From Ruminococcus sp. FMBCY1 (GTDB lineage: Bacteria > Bacillota > Clostridia > Oscillospirales > Acutalibacteraceae), in contig NZ_CP074197.1 of assembly GCF_023921805.1 (NCBI RefSeq), forward strand, positions 434,001-498,000: a stretch of 64,000 nucleotides of DNA, given 5' to 3'. The position numbers and the translations under genes are program-made. Position 1 is the stretch's first letter. Every line of letters begins with the position of its first letter. The notes beneath the pieces were generated by a model. The model was not told the DNA's origin. It ran no database searches and was given only the letters and a program-made list of their open reading frames with translations. This document shows, one piece after another, positions 15,162 through 23,778 of the stretch.

Positions 15162-16511
15162 ATGAAAAATAGTAAAATTAAAAAATTTTTTGGACGGACT
15201 TTATCTGTAATTCTTACGGTATTTCTTTTGGTAGGAGCAATTCCGATTGTTGGAGTTAGTGCTGCTGAAAATGAAGTGGAATACAAATACTTCTTAAAGG
15301 AAGATAATACAGTTGAACTTACTTTATATGAGGGAAATGATAAAGATGTAACTGTTCCAGAGACGATTAACGGATATCCGGTAACCAGTATAGATTGTTG
15401 GTGTTTCTTTCATGGTAAAAATATCGAAAGTATATATATACCAAGTTCAGTTACGACGCTATATCTTTCCGGCGAAGAGGGAAAAATATTTTCTGGTAAT
15501 ACAAGTTTAAAGAGTATTGTTGTAGATGAAAACAATACAAATTTTTCATCTGAAGATGGAGTTTTGTATAATAAAAATAAAACAAAAATACTTGCATATC
15601 CTATAAATAAACCTGATACTAATATCACAATACCAAAAAAGGTAAGTGAAATTGGAATAATGGCTTTTTATTCCAATAAAAATCTTACATGTATAAAATT
15701 TGATGGTAATATACAAAGTATTGGTTATGATGCATTTTCAGAATTAGCAGATTTAAAGGAATTTTATTATCCTAAGTTAGTTAATGGTAATTATCCTTTT
15801 TTGTTATCTTGTTATACTCATGTTGATGTATATATTTCAAAAGACATATCTGTTATAAATGATAAAGAATTTGCTGGTTCTGATGTAACTCTTTATGTTT
15901 ATAACAATTCATATGCACTTGATTGGGCAAAAGAGCATGGATTTGCATACGAGATTATGGAAGAATCACCAATTGACAAAGATCTCGTTGATACAAATAC
16001 CGGTATTAAAGTAGACGGAACAATGGATACTGATGCAGCTCTTAAGGTTGAAAAACTTAAAAACACCTTTGAAAATTCAGTTGCAACATATGACATAACC
16101 CTGCAAAAGGACGGTGCTGTTATTCAGCCTGACGGCACAATTACAGTTAAAATTCCAAGCAATGCAGAAAATTGTAAAGTAATGTGGCTTAAAGATGACG
16201 GTACATCCGAAGATATGAACGCAGAATATATAGACGGATGTTATGTATTTACCACAGACCATTTAAGCGTTTACGCATTGGTACTTAATAAAACAATTCT
16301 CACCGGTGACGCAAACCAAGACGGTATTATAGATGTAAATGATGTTACATACTTGCAAATACACATTGCAGGCAACAAAAACACCGACGGTTCGGCTTTT
16401 ATTGACGAAACAAACAAGCAGTTGTTTGACTGCGTTGATATGAACAAAGACGGCAAACTCTCCGTTGCCGATGTAACAGCACTGCAGATTCAAATATCAC
16501 AGAATAATTAA
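15162..16511 (+). CDS. Secreted leucine-rich-repeat protein with C-terminal type I dockerin
   Basis: A 449-residue exported protein. A signal peptide covers residues 1-35 (basic start, hydrophobic core, GVSAAEN cleavage region). Residues about 45-260 hold BspA-like leucine-rich repeats (TVPETINGYPVTSI, VSEIGIMAFYS, IQSIGYDAFSEL). A beta-sandwich-like region follows (about 270-375), and residues from about 381 are a type I dockerin with two calcium loops, GDANQDGIIDVNDV and CVDMNKDGKLSVADV. The protein should dock on a cohesin of a cellulosome or amylosome. The first half is clearly more AT-rich than the second, suggesting domain acquisition. GGAG precedes the ATG. Confidence 0.92.
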   Translation: MKNSKIKKFFGRTLSVILTVFLLVGAIPIVGVSAAENEVEYKYFLKEDNTVELTLYEGNDKDVTVPETINGYPVTSIDCWCFFHGKNIESIYIPSSVTTLYLSGEEGKIFSGNTSLKSIVVDENNTNFSSEDGVLYNKNKTKILAYPINKPDTNITIPKKVSEIGIMAFYSNKNLTCIKFDGNIQSIGYDAFSELADLKEFYYPKLVNGNYPFLLSCYTHVDVYISKDISVINDKEFAGSDVTLYVYNNSYALDWAKEHGFAYEIMEESPIDKDLVDTNTGIKVDGTMDTDAALKVEKLKNTFENSVATYDITLQKDGAVIQPDGTITVKIPSNAENCKVMWLKDDGTSEDMNAEYIDGCYVFTTDHLSVYALVLNKTILTGDANQDGIIDVNDVTYLQIHIAGNKNTDGSAFIDETNKQLFDCVDMNKDGKLSVADVTALQIQISQNN

Positions 16512-16534
16512 ATAACAACCAACCCTTTCTTGAT

Positions 16535-16566
16535 AAGGTGGCAGGCACAGACTTGCCGCCTTTTGC
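16535..16566 (+). terminator. Terminator after the LRR-dockerin gene
   Basis: AAGGTGGCA (16535-16543) pairs with TGCCGCCTT (16554-16562) with one G-T pair, followed by TTTTGCTTTG. A nearly identical tail follows the hairpin at 50894-50910. Confidence 0.7.
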
Positions 16567-16644
16567 TTTGTGTGTGAAAAAATTGAATTTTGCGTAAATA
16601 AAAAAATAATTCCTATAAAATCACAAATAGTTTACGGTGAGGTA

Positions 16645-16673
16645 TTGCTACATATGCTTTTTTGTGATAAAAT
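16645..16673 (+). promoter_or_regulatory. Promoter of the zinc-ribbon/metY pair
   Basis: TTGCTA (16645-16650), a 17-base spacer and TAAAAT (16668-16673), about 65 bases before the start codon. Confidence 0.5.
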
Positions 16674-16737
16674 GGTAAATAATACGAATTGCAAATAAAT
16701 TATTGTGATATTTTTTATAAAAAAAGGAAACATTTTT

Positions 16738-17253
16738 ATGAAGCTATGTACTAAATGCAAGCATTTGCACAATGATGAGGACGCAGTGTGCAGTAACTGT
16801 AATTCTCCTCTTGAGAGCATTACCGACGAGAATACTCCCGTATATCTCCTTTCTGCCGAGGGATTTGAGCTTGAGCGTGTTAAAACCGCACTTGAAGACA
16901 ATTCTATCCCTTGCGACAGCGTTATTAAGGACAAACAGCTTAAAAAGCAGGAATTTATAAATAAAAATTCTGCCGAAAGCGATATTTTGGTTCCTTATGC
17001 CGCATATGAAAAAGCCTACGATATATGTATAGGAATCGGCGCAATTAAAGAAGATGATACTCAGGTTCTTGAAGATGCGGTTGAGCAAAAAGACAGTAAC
17101 GAGCCTACTCTTGACGAAAAATTCGAGGAGATGAGCGGCGTTAAACGCACAACGGTGAGAGTCCTTTCTGCTATTGCGTTTCTTGCGCTTGTTGCTCTTG
17201 CGGTGTACGGTACAGATTTTATAACGGGTTTTATAAAAGGTTTATTTGGTTAA
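16738..17253 (+). CDS. Zinc-ribbon, C-terminally membrane-anchored protein
   Basis: A 171-residue protein of unknown function. The N-terminal zinc ribbon is CTKCKHLHNDEDAVCSNC. Residues about 30-100 resemble the DUF2007-type fold (VYLLSAEGFELERVKTALEDNSIPC), which often lies behind zinc ribbons. An acidic linker follows, then one transmembrane helix near residues 145-165. ATG 16738, with AAAAAAGGAAA upstream, was chosen over an earlier start at 16705. It lies 24 bases before metY and may be co-transcribed with it. Confidence 0.75.
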   Translation: MKLCTKCKHLHNDEDAVCSNCNSPLESITDENTPVYLLSAEGFELERVKTALEDNSIPCDSVIKDKQLKKQEFINKNSAESDILVPYAAYEKAYDICIGIGAIKEDDTQVLEDAVEQKDSNEPTLDEKFEEMSGVKRTTVRVLSAIAFLALVALAVYGTDFITGFIKGLFG

Positions 17254-17277
17254 ATTAATTATTTTGGAGGAAAAACT

Positions 17278-18549
17278 ATGAATATTGAAACAAAATGCGT
17301 GCAGGCAGGCTGGCAGCCAAAGAAAGGCGAGCCGAGAGAATTGCCGATTTATCAGAGCACTACTTTTAAGTACGACACAAGCGAAGAAATGGGTAAACTC
17401 TTTGACCTTGAGGCAGAGGGATATTTTTACACAAGACTTCAAAACCCTACCAATGACAGCGTAGCCGCTAAAATCTGCGCTATGGAGGGCGGCGTGGCTG
17501 CAATGCTCACTTCAAGCGGTCAGGCTGCAAACTTCTTTGCTGTGTTTAATATCTGCGAGGCAGGCGACCATCTTATCGCCTCATCTTCAATTTATGGCGG
17601 TACATACAATCTCTTTGGTACTACCCTCAAGAAGATGGGCATTGAATGCACATTTGTAGACCAGAATCTACCTGAAGAAGAACTTGCCAAGCTCTTTAAG
17701 CCAAACACTAAGGTTGTATTCGGCGAAACAATCACTAATCCGACTGTTTCTGTTTTTGATATTGAAAAATTTGCAAGACTTGCACATTCGCACGGTGTTC
17801 CGCTTATTGTAGACAACACATTTGCCACTCCCGTAAACTGCCGTCCGTTTGAGTTCGGTGCAGACATTGTTACTCACTCAACAACCAAGTATATGGACGG
17901 TCACGCAACAGCGGTTGGCGGCTGTATTGTTGACAGCGGTAATTTTGACTGGCTTGCTCATGCTGACAAATATCCGGGACTTACAACTCCCGACGATTCA
18001 TACCACGGTATTGTTTATGCCGAGCGTTTCGGTAAGGCGGCTTACATCACAAAGGCTACTTCACAGCTTATGCGTGACCTCGGTGCTATTCAGTCACCGC
18101 AGCACGCTTATTACCTCAATATCGGTCTTGAGTCACTTCACCTTAGAATGAAAAAGCATTGCGAGAACGCACTTGCCGTTGCAAAATATCTTAAAAACAA
18201 CGAAAATGTAGCGTGGGTTTCCTATCCTGACCTTGAAGACGACAAGTACCACGAGCTTGCTAAAAAGTATCTTCCGAACGGTTCTTGCGGTGTACTTGCT
18301 TTCGGTATCAAGGGCGGCAGAGAAGAATCAATAAAGTTTATGGATTCGCTTAAGTTTATCACAATCGTTACTCATGTTGCCGACGCAAGGTCATGTATTC
18401 TTCACCCCGCAAGCCACACACACCGTCAGATGACAGACGAACAGCTTATTGAGGCAGGAGTAGCTCCTGACCTTATCCGCCTTTCTGTAGGTATTGAAAA
18501 TGCGGATGATATTATCGCAGACCTTGCACAGGCGTTTGAAAAAATTTAA
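17278..18549 (+). CDS. metY: O-acetylhomoserine sulfhydrylase (Cys/Met metabolism PLP enzyme)
   Basis: A 423-residue PLP enzyme that makes homocysteine from O-acetylhomoserine and sulfide. The length and the N-terminal TKCVQAGWQPKKGEPRELPIYQSTTF fit this group rather than the shorter cystathionine synthases. The cofactor Tyr is in YTRLQNPTND, the PLP-binding Asp in LIVDNTFATP, and the Schiff-base Lys in THSTTKYMDGH. GGAGGAAAAACT precedes the ATG. A related reaction such as O-succinyl- or O-phosphohomoserine use cannot be excluded. Confidence 0.92.
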   Translation: MNIETKCVQAGWQPKKGEPRELPIYQSTTFKYDTSEEMGKLFDLEAEGYFYTRLQNPTNDSVAAKICAMEGGVAAMLTSSGQAANFFAVFNICEAGDHLIASSSIYGGTYNLFGTTLKKMGIECTFVDQNLPEEELAKLFKPNTKVVFGETITNPTVSVFDIEKFARLAHSHGVPLIVDNTFATPVNCRPFEFGADIVTHSTTKYMDGHATAVGGCIVDSGNFDWLAHADKYPGLTTPDDSYHGIVYAERFGKAAYITKATSQLMRDLGAIQSPQHAYYLNIGLESLHLRMKKHCENALAVAKYLKNNENVAWVSYPDLEDDKYHELAKKYLPNGSCGVLAFGIKGGREESIKFMDSLKFITIVTHVADARSCILHPASHTHRQMTDEQLIEAGVAPDLIRLSVGIENADDIIADLAQAFEKI

Positions 18550-18573
18550 AAATTATACTCGGGAGTTGATTTT

Positions 18574-19281
18574 ATGTCAGCTTATGTTTCTGCTGTAATA
18601 GTTGCGGCGGGCGGCTCTGTAAGAATGGGAATTGCAGACAGCAAACAGTTTATTCCGCTTCTTGACAAGCCGGCTATTGAATATACTTTAAAAGCATTTC
18701 AGAAATGCTACCTTATAAAAGAAATTGTTATAGTTTGCCGTGAGCAGGATGTTGACCGCATTAACGAACTTGTAAATCAAAACGGATTTACAAAGGTCAG
18801 CAAAGTTGTGCTCGGCGGTTCTTCACGCTCCGCAAGCGTGCGCAACGGCATTAAGGCGGCGAATGAAAAGGCAAAATATTTTGCTATTCACGACGGCGCC
18901 CGTCCGCTTATTACTGTTGACGAAATCGAAAGAGTTGTTGAGGCGGCTTTTGAAACCGGTGCGGCAACCCTCGGAACATCCGTTACGGATACAATCAAAA
19001 TCGTTGACGGATTTAATAAGATTGAGAGCACACCGCTCCGCTCACAGCTTAGAGCAGTGCAGACTCCGCAGGTTTTTGAAAGAGATTTGTATATGTTTGC
19101 TCTTGAAAATGCAGGAGAAAACAGCCTTGAATTTACCGACGACTGCGCTCTTATCGAAAATATGGGCGGCGAAGTTCTCGTTGTAAAGGGCAGTGAAGAA
19201 AATATTAAACTCACCACCCCCGTAGATGTAATTCTTGCGGAAAGTATACTTAAAAACCGCCTTAAAAACGGTAATTGTTGA
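18574..19281 (+). CDS. ispD: 2-C-methyl-D-erythritol 4-phosphate cytidylyltransferase
   Basis: A 235-residue cytidylyltransferase of the MEP isoprenoid pathway. Visible are the CTP-binding start VIVAAGGSVRMG, the lysine in DSKQFIPLLDKPAIEYTL, GGSSRSASVRNG, IHDGARPLI, and the C-terminal TDDCALIE and KLTTPVDVILAE. The start ATG 18574 follows GGGAGTTGA. It sits directly upstream of ispF, as in many bacteria; ispE is not in this window. Confidence 0.95.
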   Translation: MSAYVSAVIVAAGGSVRMGIADSKQFIPLLDKPAIEYTLKAFQKCYLIKEIVIVCREQDVDRINELVNQNGFTKVSKVVLGGSSRSASVRNGIKAANEKAKYFAIHDGARPLITVDEIERVVEAAFETGAATLGTSVTDTIKIVDGFNKIESTPLRSQLRAVQTPQVFERDLYMFALENAGENSLEFTDDCALIENMGGEVLVVKGSEENIKLTTPVDVILAESILKNRLKNGNC

Positions 19282-19296
19282 GTGAAAGGATAACAT

Positions 19297-19764
19297 ATGA
19301 GGATTGGTCACGGTTACGATGTTCATAAATTTGCAGAAAACAGAAAACTCATTTTAGGTGGAACAGAAATTCCGTATGAGTTTGGCCTGCTCGGTCATTC
19401 CGATGCCGATGTGCTTGTTCACGCAGTAATGGACAGCTTGCTCGGCGCTGCGGCTCTCGGTGATATAGGCAAACATTTTCCCGATACCGATGAAAGGTAC
19501 AAAGGCGCAGACAGCATTGCTTTGCTCAAAGAGGTTTGCAGAATCCTTGACGAAAACGGCTACAAAATCGGCAATATTGATTCTACGGTAATTGCCCAAA
19601 AGCCGAAGCTTAAGGATTATATCTATGCCATGAGAGAAAATATTGCGAATGCTTGCGGCATTGATATTTCGCAGGTAAGCGTAAAGGCAACCACAGAAGA
19701 AAAGCTCGGTTTTACAGGCAGGCTTGAGGGCATTTCCGCTCACGCTGTTTGTATTATCGAATAA
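19297..19764 (+). CDS. ispF: 2-C-methyl-D-erythritol 2,4-cyclodiphosphate synthase
   Basis: A 155-residue trimeric zinc enzyme of the MEP pathway. It begins [11 protein letters not shown], whose Asp and His bind zinc, continues with [34 protein letters not shown] and ends with [24 protein letters not shown]. The length is standard. It starts 15 bases after ispD with AAAGGATAA as ribosome site. It is probably co-transcribed with ispD. Confidence 0.96.
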   Translation: MRIGHGYDVHKFAENRKLILGGTEIPYEFGLLGHSDADVLVHAVMDSLLGAAALGDIGKHFPDTDERYKGADSIALLKEVCRILDENGYKIGNIDSTVIAQKPKLKDYIYAMRENIANACGIDISQVSVKATTEEKLGFTGRLEGISAHAVCIIE

Positions 19765-19845
19765 TGAATTAATTAAGGATATTGAGCATACATATTAAAC
19801 TATGAATGTTTGTATCATACACAAAAATAATGGAGGCACACAAAA

Positions 19846-20346
19846 ATGAAAAATTGTCCAAGATGTAACGCACAGATGGAAGACAACGCTGTTTTTTGCC
19901 AGAATTGCGGTTTTTCTGTTGCACAGCAGGCAGAACCACAGGCACAGCAGCCACAGTACAATCAGTATGCGGCAGCTCCCGCTCCTGTTGTAGATCAATA
20001 TGACCATACAGCTGAATTTTCTGCCGAAGATGTTTCTGAAAACAAGCTTTTGGCAGCAGTGATTTATGTATCAAGCATACTCGGTATTATTGTTGCACTT
20101 ATTGCACAGAGCTCAAGAAAGTCTAAGTATCTTGATTTCCATATCAAGCAGGGACTTAAATCATTTGTTGTAATGTTTTTCCTCGGCGTAATCGGAGTCG
20201 TTTTATCATGGACTTGTATTTTTGCGATTGCGGCAGCTGTTTGTGAGGTTATCGTTCTTGTTTGCAATTATATCTGTCTTTTCAAGTCACTTGCCAACAA
20301 GTCAATCGAAATTCCGGTTATTCGCAGCCTCGGTTTCCTTAAATGA
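19846..20346 (+). CDS. Zinc-ribbon membrane protein (DUF4870-like)
   Basis: A 166-residue protein. The N-terminal zinc ribbon CPRCNAQMEDNAVFCQNC is followed by a glutamine/proline-rich linker (QQAEPQAQQPQYNQY) and a membrane region with about three helices (LLAAVIYVSSILGIIVALIAQ, FVVMFFLGVIGVVLSW, AAAVCEVIVLVCNYICLF). The YLDFHIKQGLKSF segment is typical of DUF4870-like proteins. GGAGG precedes the ATG. Function unknown; it ends at a palindrome and terminator that overlap the dacF start region. Confidence 0.75.
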   Translation: MKNCPRCNAQMEDNAVFCQNCGFSVAQQAEPQAQQPQYNQYAAAPAPVVDQYDHTAEFSAEDVSENKLLAAVIYVSSILGIIVALIAQSSRKSKYLDFHIKQGLKSFVVMFFLGVIGVVLSWTCIFAIAAAVCEVIVLVCNYICLFKSLANKSIEIPVIRSLGFLK

Positions 20347-20360
20347 TTTAACTTAAATCA
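20344..20360. promoter_or_regulatory. Palindrome over the stop codon of the zinc-ribbon gene
   Basis: TGATTTAA-C-TTAAATCA is a perfect 8-bp inverted repeat, about 43 bases before the dacF start. It could be an operator; nothing else supports this. Confidence 0.3.
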
Positions 20361-20368
20361 TACAAGCC

Positions 20369-20402
20369 ACACCTCGTTCATATTATTGAACGAGGTGTTT
20401 TT
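20369..20402 (+). terminator. Strong terminator whose 3' arm contains the dacF ribosome binding site
   Basis: ACACCTCGTTCA (20369-20380) pairs perfectly with TGAACGAGGTGT (20387-20398) across a six-base loop, followed by T residues running to the dacF ATG at 20403. GAGGTG in the 3' arm is the only ribosome site for dacF, so the site is buried whenever the hairpin forms. Confidence 0.8.
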
Positions 20403-21551
20403 ATGATAAAAAAATTATCGTTGGCTTTGATTATTGCAATAATTTTTACGGCGATACCTGTATTTTCGGTTGAAGTCAATGCTGTGACGGAAGAAACGAT
20501 TACAGCGCCGTCTGCCGTGCTTATGGAAACTTCATCGGGCAAAATATTGTTTGAAAAAAATCCGCACGAACAGCGTCCCTGCGCATCCATTACAAAGGTT
20601 ATGACAATGCTGCTTGTTTGCGAGGCAATCGACAACGGAAAATTGAGCCTTGACGATACAATCACCGCCTCGGCGCACGCAGCGTCAATGGGCGGCAGCG
20701 ACATATGGCTCGAAGAGGGCGAAACTATGAGTGCAGACGATATGATAAAAGCGACGGTTGTTGCATCGGCAAACGATGCGGCGGTTGCGCTTGCAGAGCA
20801 TCTGTGTGGTAGCGAAGAAGTGTTTGTAGAGAAAATGAATGAAAAGGCAAGTCAGCTCGGAATGAATGACACGGTATTTAAAAACTGCAACGGACTTGAC
20901 GAGGACGGACACATTACCTCAGCTTATGATGTCGCGGTAATGTCGAGAGAACTTATGAAGCACGAAATGATTTTTGATTACACTTCAATATGGCTTGATA
21001 ATCTTCGTGACGGAAAAACACAGATTGTAAATACCAATAAACTTTTAAAGACATATAAAGGCATAACAGGACTTAAAACAGGCACAACAAATGATGCCGG
21101 CTGCTGTATGGCGGCATCGGCTACAAGGGGAGATATGAGCCTCGTTGCGGTAGTACTTGGCTGTAATTCGGGCAAAGAAAGATTTTCGGACGCAGCCGCT
21201 TTGCTTGATTACGGTTTTGCAAACTTTTCGGTAACACAGTTGAAAGCACCCGAAGATTTACCGAAAACAATTAAGGTTGAAAACGGTATGCAGGGCAATA
21301 TCGGTATCGGCTGTGATGTAAACGCAAGCATTGTGCTTGATAAAAACAGCAGTTCAAAGATAGTTTCAAAAATTGATTTGCCCGAAAGCATAGAAGCCCC
21401 CGTTGTGAGCGGACAAAAGCTTGGCACGGTTACATACAGCCTTGACGGCAATGCCGTAAAAAGCTTTGAAATTACCGCTTTGCAGGACGCAGAAAAGATT
21501 TCTTTTGCCTCAGTTTTCTCGGTTTTATTAAATTCTATAATTTCTTTATAA
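20403..21551 (+). CDS. dacF: D-alanyl-D-alanine carboxypeptidase (S11 penicillin-binding protein, DacF-like)
   Basis: A 382-residue exported serine peptidase that trims the terminal D-Ala from peptidoglycan stem peptides. A signal peptide covers residues 1-28. The S11 motifs are present: ASITK (SxxK) near residue 62, SAND (SxN) near 122 and LKTGTT (KTG) near 223. The C-terminal part carries the PBP5-type beta domain and a weak hydrophobic C-terminus that could act as an amphipathic anchor. The ribosome site lies inside a terminator hairpin just upstream. The symbol is given by similarity; dacB or dacA would be alternatives. Confidence 0.88.
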   Translation: MIKKLSLALIIAIIFTAIPVFSVEVNAVTEETITAPSAVLMETSSGKILFEKNPHEQRPCASITKVMTMLLVCEAIDNGKLSLDDTITASAHAASMGGSDIWLEEGETMSADDMIKATVVASANDAAVALAEHLCGSEEVFVEKMNEKASQLGMNDTVFKNCNGLDEDGHITSAYDVAVMSRELMKHEMIFDYTSIWLDNLRDGKTQIVNTNKLLKTYKGITGLKTGTTNDAGCCMAASATRGDMSLVAVVLGCNSGKERFSDAAALLDYGFANFSVTQLKAPEDLPKTIKVENGMQGNIGIGCDVNASIVLDKNSSSKIVSKIDLPESIEAPVVSGQKLGTVTYSLDGNAVKSFEITALQDAEKISFASVFSVLLNSIISL

Positions 21552-21567
21552 AATATACAAAATGACC

Positions 21568-21596
21568 TTGCAAAAAGTCGGGAATTATAGTATAAT
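21568..21596 (+). promoter_or_regulatory. Promoter of pgi
   Basis: TTGCAA (21568-21573), a 17-base spacer and TATAAT (21591-21596). The leader of about 100 bases can form two small hairpins (ACCGT...ACGGT near 21642 and ATTCC...GGAAT near 21669). Confidence 0.6.
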
Positions 21597-21700
21597 AAGA
21601 CAGCAAAGATACTTGTTTCGGATTTTATGTTGCTTTTATCACCGTTTTTACGGTATATTACGCAGTATTATTCCGAAAGGGAATTTTGGGGGAATTAATA

Positions 21701-23038
21701 ATGGCTACAAAACTTACAGACAAATATTTAAAAGGTTTCGTTAATGAACACGAGTATGAGGGTGTGGCTGCTGAAGTAAAGGCTGCTCACAAGGTGCTCC
21801 ACGACGGTACAGGTCTTGGAAACGATTTCCTTGGCTGGCTTAATCTTCCTACAGATTATGACAAAGAGGAGTTTGCAAGAATTAAGGCTGCTGCCGAGAA
21901 GATTAAAAAAGATTCCGATGTATTTATCGTAATCGGTATCGGCGGTTCATACCTCGGTGCAAGAGCCGCAATTGAATTTCTTACTTCACAGAACTACAAC
22001 CTTACTTGTAAGGATACACCGCAGATTTACTTTACAGGTAACTCAATCAGCTCATCTGCACTTGCAGAGATTATGGAGCTTTGCGAGGGTAAAGATGTAT
22101 CTGTAAATATGATTTCAAAATCAGGTACTACAACCGAGCCTGCCATCGCATTCCGTGTATTCCGTGAAATGCTTGAGAAAAAGTATGGCAAAGAGGGCGC
22201 AAGAGAGCGTATTTACTGCACAACAGATAAGGCTAAGGGCACACTTAAGGCTCTTGCAGACGAAGAGGGTTACGAAACATTCGTAGTTCCTGATGATGTA
22301 GGCGGTCGTTTCTCTGTACTTACAGCAGTAGGTCTTCTTCCAATTGCTGTTTCAGGCGCTGACATTGACGCTCTTATGCAGGGTGCGGCAACTGCACAGA
22401 AAGAATTTGACAATGACGACCTTGCTACAAACGATTGTTACAAATATGCGGCACTCCGTAACATTCTTTACCGTAAGGGTAAAACAATGGAGGTTATGGT
22501 ATCTTACGAGCCTGCTTACACAATGATGTCTGAATGGTTTAAGCAACTTTTTGCAGAGAGTGAGGGCAAGGATAACAAGGGCATTTTCCCTGCAAGCGTT
22601 ATCTTCTCAACAGATCTTCACTCACTCGGTCAGTACATTCAGGACGGCAGAAGAACTATGTTTGAAACTGTTGTTCTCTTTGATAAATGTAAAAAAGAAG
22701 TTACACTCGGCACAGATCCTACTAATGTTGATGGTCTTAACTTCCTTTCGGGAAAGACAATGGGATATGTAAATCAGAAAGCTTTTGAGGGTACGGTTCT
22801 TGCTCATAACGACGGCGGTGTACCTAACATCGTTCTCAATGTTCCTGAGATGAACGAATCAGAGCTTGGCTATCTCATCTATTTCTTTGAAAAGGCTTGT
22901 GCTATTTCCGGCTATATGCTTGGCGTAAATCCATTTAACCAACCCGGCGTAGAAAGCTACAAGAAGAATATGTTTGCTCTCCTTGGCAAACCGGGTTATG
23001 AGGATCAGAAGGCTGCTCTTGAGGCAAGACTCAAGTAA
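21701..23038 (+). CDS. pgi: Glucose-6-phosphate isomerase
   Basis: A 445-residue cytoplasmic glycolytic enzyme interconverting glucose 6-phosphate and fructose 6-phosphate. The short Firmicutes form is clear: [17 protein letters not shown] near residue 75, the sugar-phosphate loop [14 protein letters not shown], and the PGI signature near the C-terminus ([22 protein letters not shown]). I chose ATG 21701, with GGGGGAATTAATA before it, over an in-frame start at 21686. Codon use is that of a highly expressed gene. A small P-loop gene follows 40 bases later. Confidence 0.96.
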   Translation: MATKLTDKYLKGFVNEHEYEGVAAEVKAAHKVLHDGTGLGNDFLGWLNLPTDYDKEEFARIKAAAEKIKKDSDVFIVIGIGGSYLGARAAIEFLTSQNYNLTCKDTPQIYFTGNSISSSALAEIMELCEGKDVSVNMISKSGTTTEPAIAFRVFREMLEKKYGKEGARERIYCTTDKAKGTLKALADEEGYETFVVPDDVGGRFSVLTAVGLLPIAVSGADIDALMQGAATAQKEFDNDDLATNDCYKYAALRNILYRKGKTMEVMVSYEPAYTMMSEWFKQLFAESEGKDNKGIFPASVIFSTDLHSLGQYIQDGRRTMFETVVLFDKCKKEVTLGTDPTNVDGLNFLSGKTMGYVNQKAFEGTVLAHNDGGVPNIVLNVPEMNESELGYLIYFFEKACAISGYMLGVNPFNQPGVESYKKNMFALLGKPGYEDQKAALEARLK

Positions 23039-23078
23039 TTTCTTTTGTAAATAAGTTTAATATTCTGGAGGAACTAAT

Positions 23079-23495
23079 ATGGTTACTTTACTTATCGGTA
23101 AAAAAGGAACAGGCAAAACAAAAAAACTTATCGCTCTTGCTAATGAGGCAGTTGCTGCTTCTGCAGGTAATGTTGTTGTAATCGAAAAGGGCGCAAAGCT
23201 TACTTACGATGTAACACACAAGGCAAGACTTATTGATACCGAGCAGTACCTCATTGAGGGTTACGATATGCTCTTTGGTTTTATCAGCGGTATCTGCGCA
23301 GGCAACTATGATGTTACAGACATTCTTGTTGACTCAACATTCAAGATTTGCCCTACAGGTGTTGACGGTGTAGAAACTTTCACAAAGAAGTTGCAGGAGC
23401 TTTCAGAGGCTTCATCGACAAACATCGTTCTTCTTATTTCAGCAGAGGAGTCAGAGCTTCCTGAATCTATCAACGCTGTTTGCCAGAAGGTATAA
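23079..23495 (+). CDS. Small P-loop NTPase-like protein
   Basis: A 138-residue protein starting directly with a Walker A loop (LLIGKKGTGKTKKL, residues 4-17). A hydrophobic strand ending in Asp (DILVDSTF, near residue 84) could be Walker B. The rest is compact and without membrane segments. GGAGG precedes the ATG; the gene follows pgi closely and precedes a terminator, so it is probably co-transcribed with pgi. I do not recognise a characterised family; a role in glycolysis should not be assumed from position. Confidence 0.75.
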   Translation: MVTLLIGKKGTGKTKKLIALANEAVAASAGNVVVIEKGAKLTYDVTHKARLIDTEQYLIEGYDMLFGFISGICAGNYDVTDILVDSTFKICPTGVDGVETFTKKLQELSEASSTNIVLLISAEESELPESINAVCQKV

Positions 23496-23511
23496 TTAAT
23501 TTCAAGTTTTA

Positions 23512-23547
23512 ACGGACTGCTCTCTTTTGCAGGGCAGCCCGTTTTTT
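23512..23547 (+). terminator. Terminator of the pgi transcription unit
   Basis: Stem ACGGACTGCTCT with AGGGCAGCCCGT (one mismatch and one G-T pair), followed by TTTTTT at 23542-23547. Confidence 0.75.
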
Positions 23548-23609
23548 CTGCAATTTTGCGTTGCGGTAAGATTGATAAATTATGGTTTAGCTGAATACTT
23601 CATTAGTTA

Positions 23610-23637
23610 TTATAAAAGTTTTGCCAAACTTTTATAA
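23610..23637. repeat. 12-bp AT-rich hairpin in the 283-base gap before the sigma-like gene
   Basis: TTATAAAAGTTT (23610-23621) pairs with AAACTTTTATAA (23626-23637). With AATTATGGTT upstream (about 23578-23587) it resembles the repeat after uvrA. No gene or clear promoter was seen in 23548-23778. Confidence 0.45.
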
Positions 23638-23778
23638 TTATGCAGTAAAATATTCTGCTAAAATCTGACTTTTTTCAACTTTCAAAACTTTTTCACTTGA
23701 AAATCACAAAAATTATATCTTGCTGTCAGTTTTAGTTTATATAATTTTACAGAAAAACTAAATGGGAAGGGAATAACG

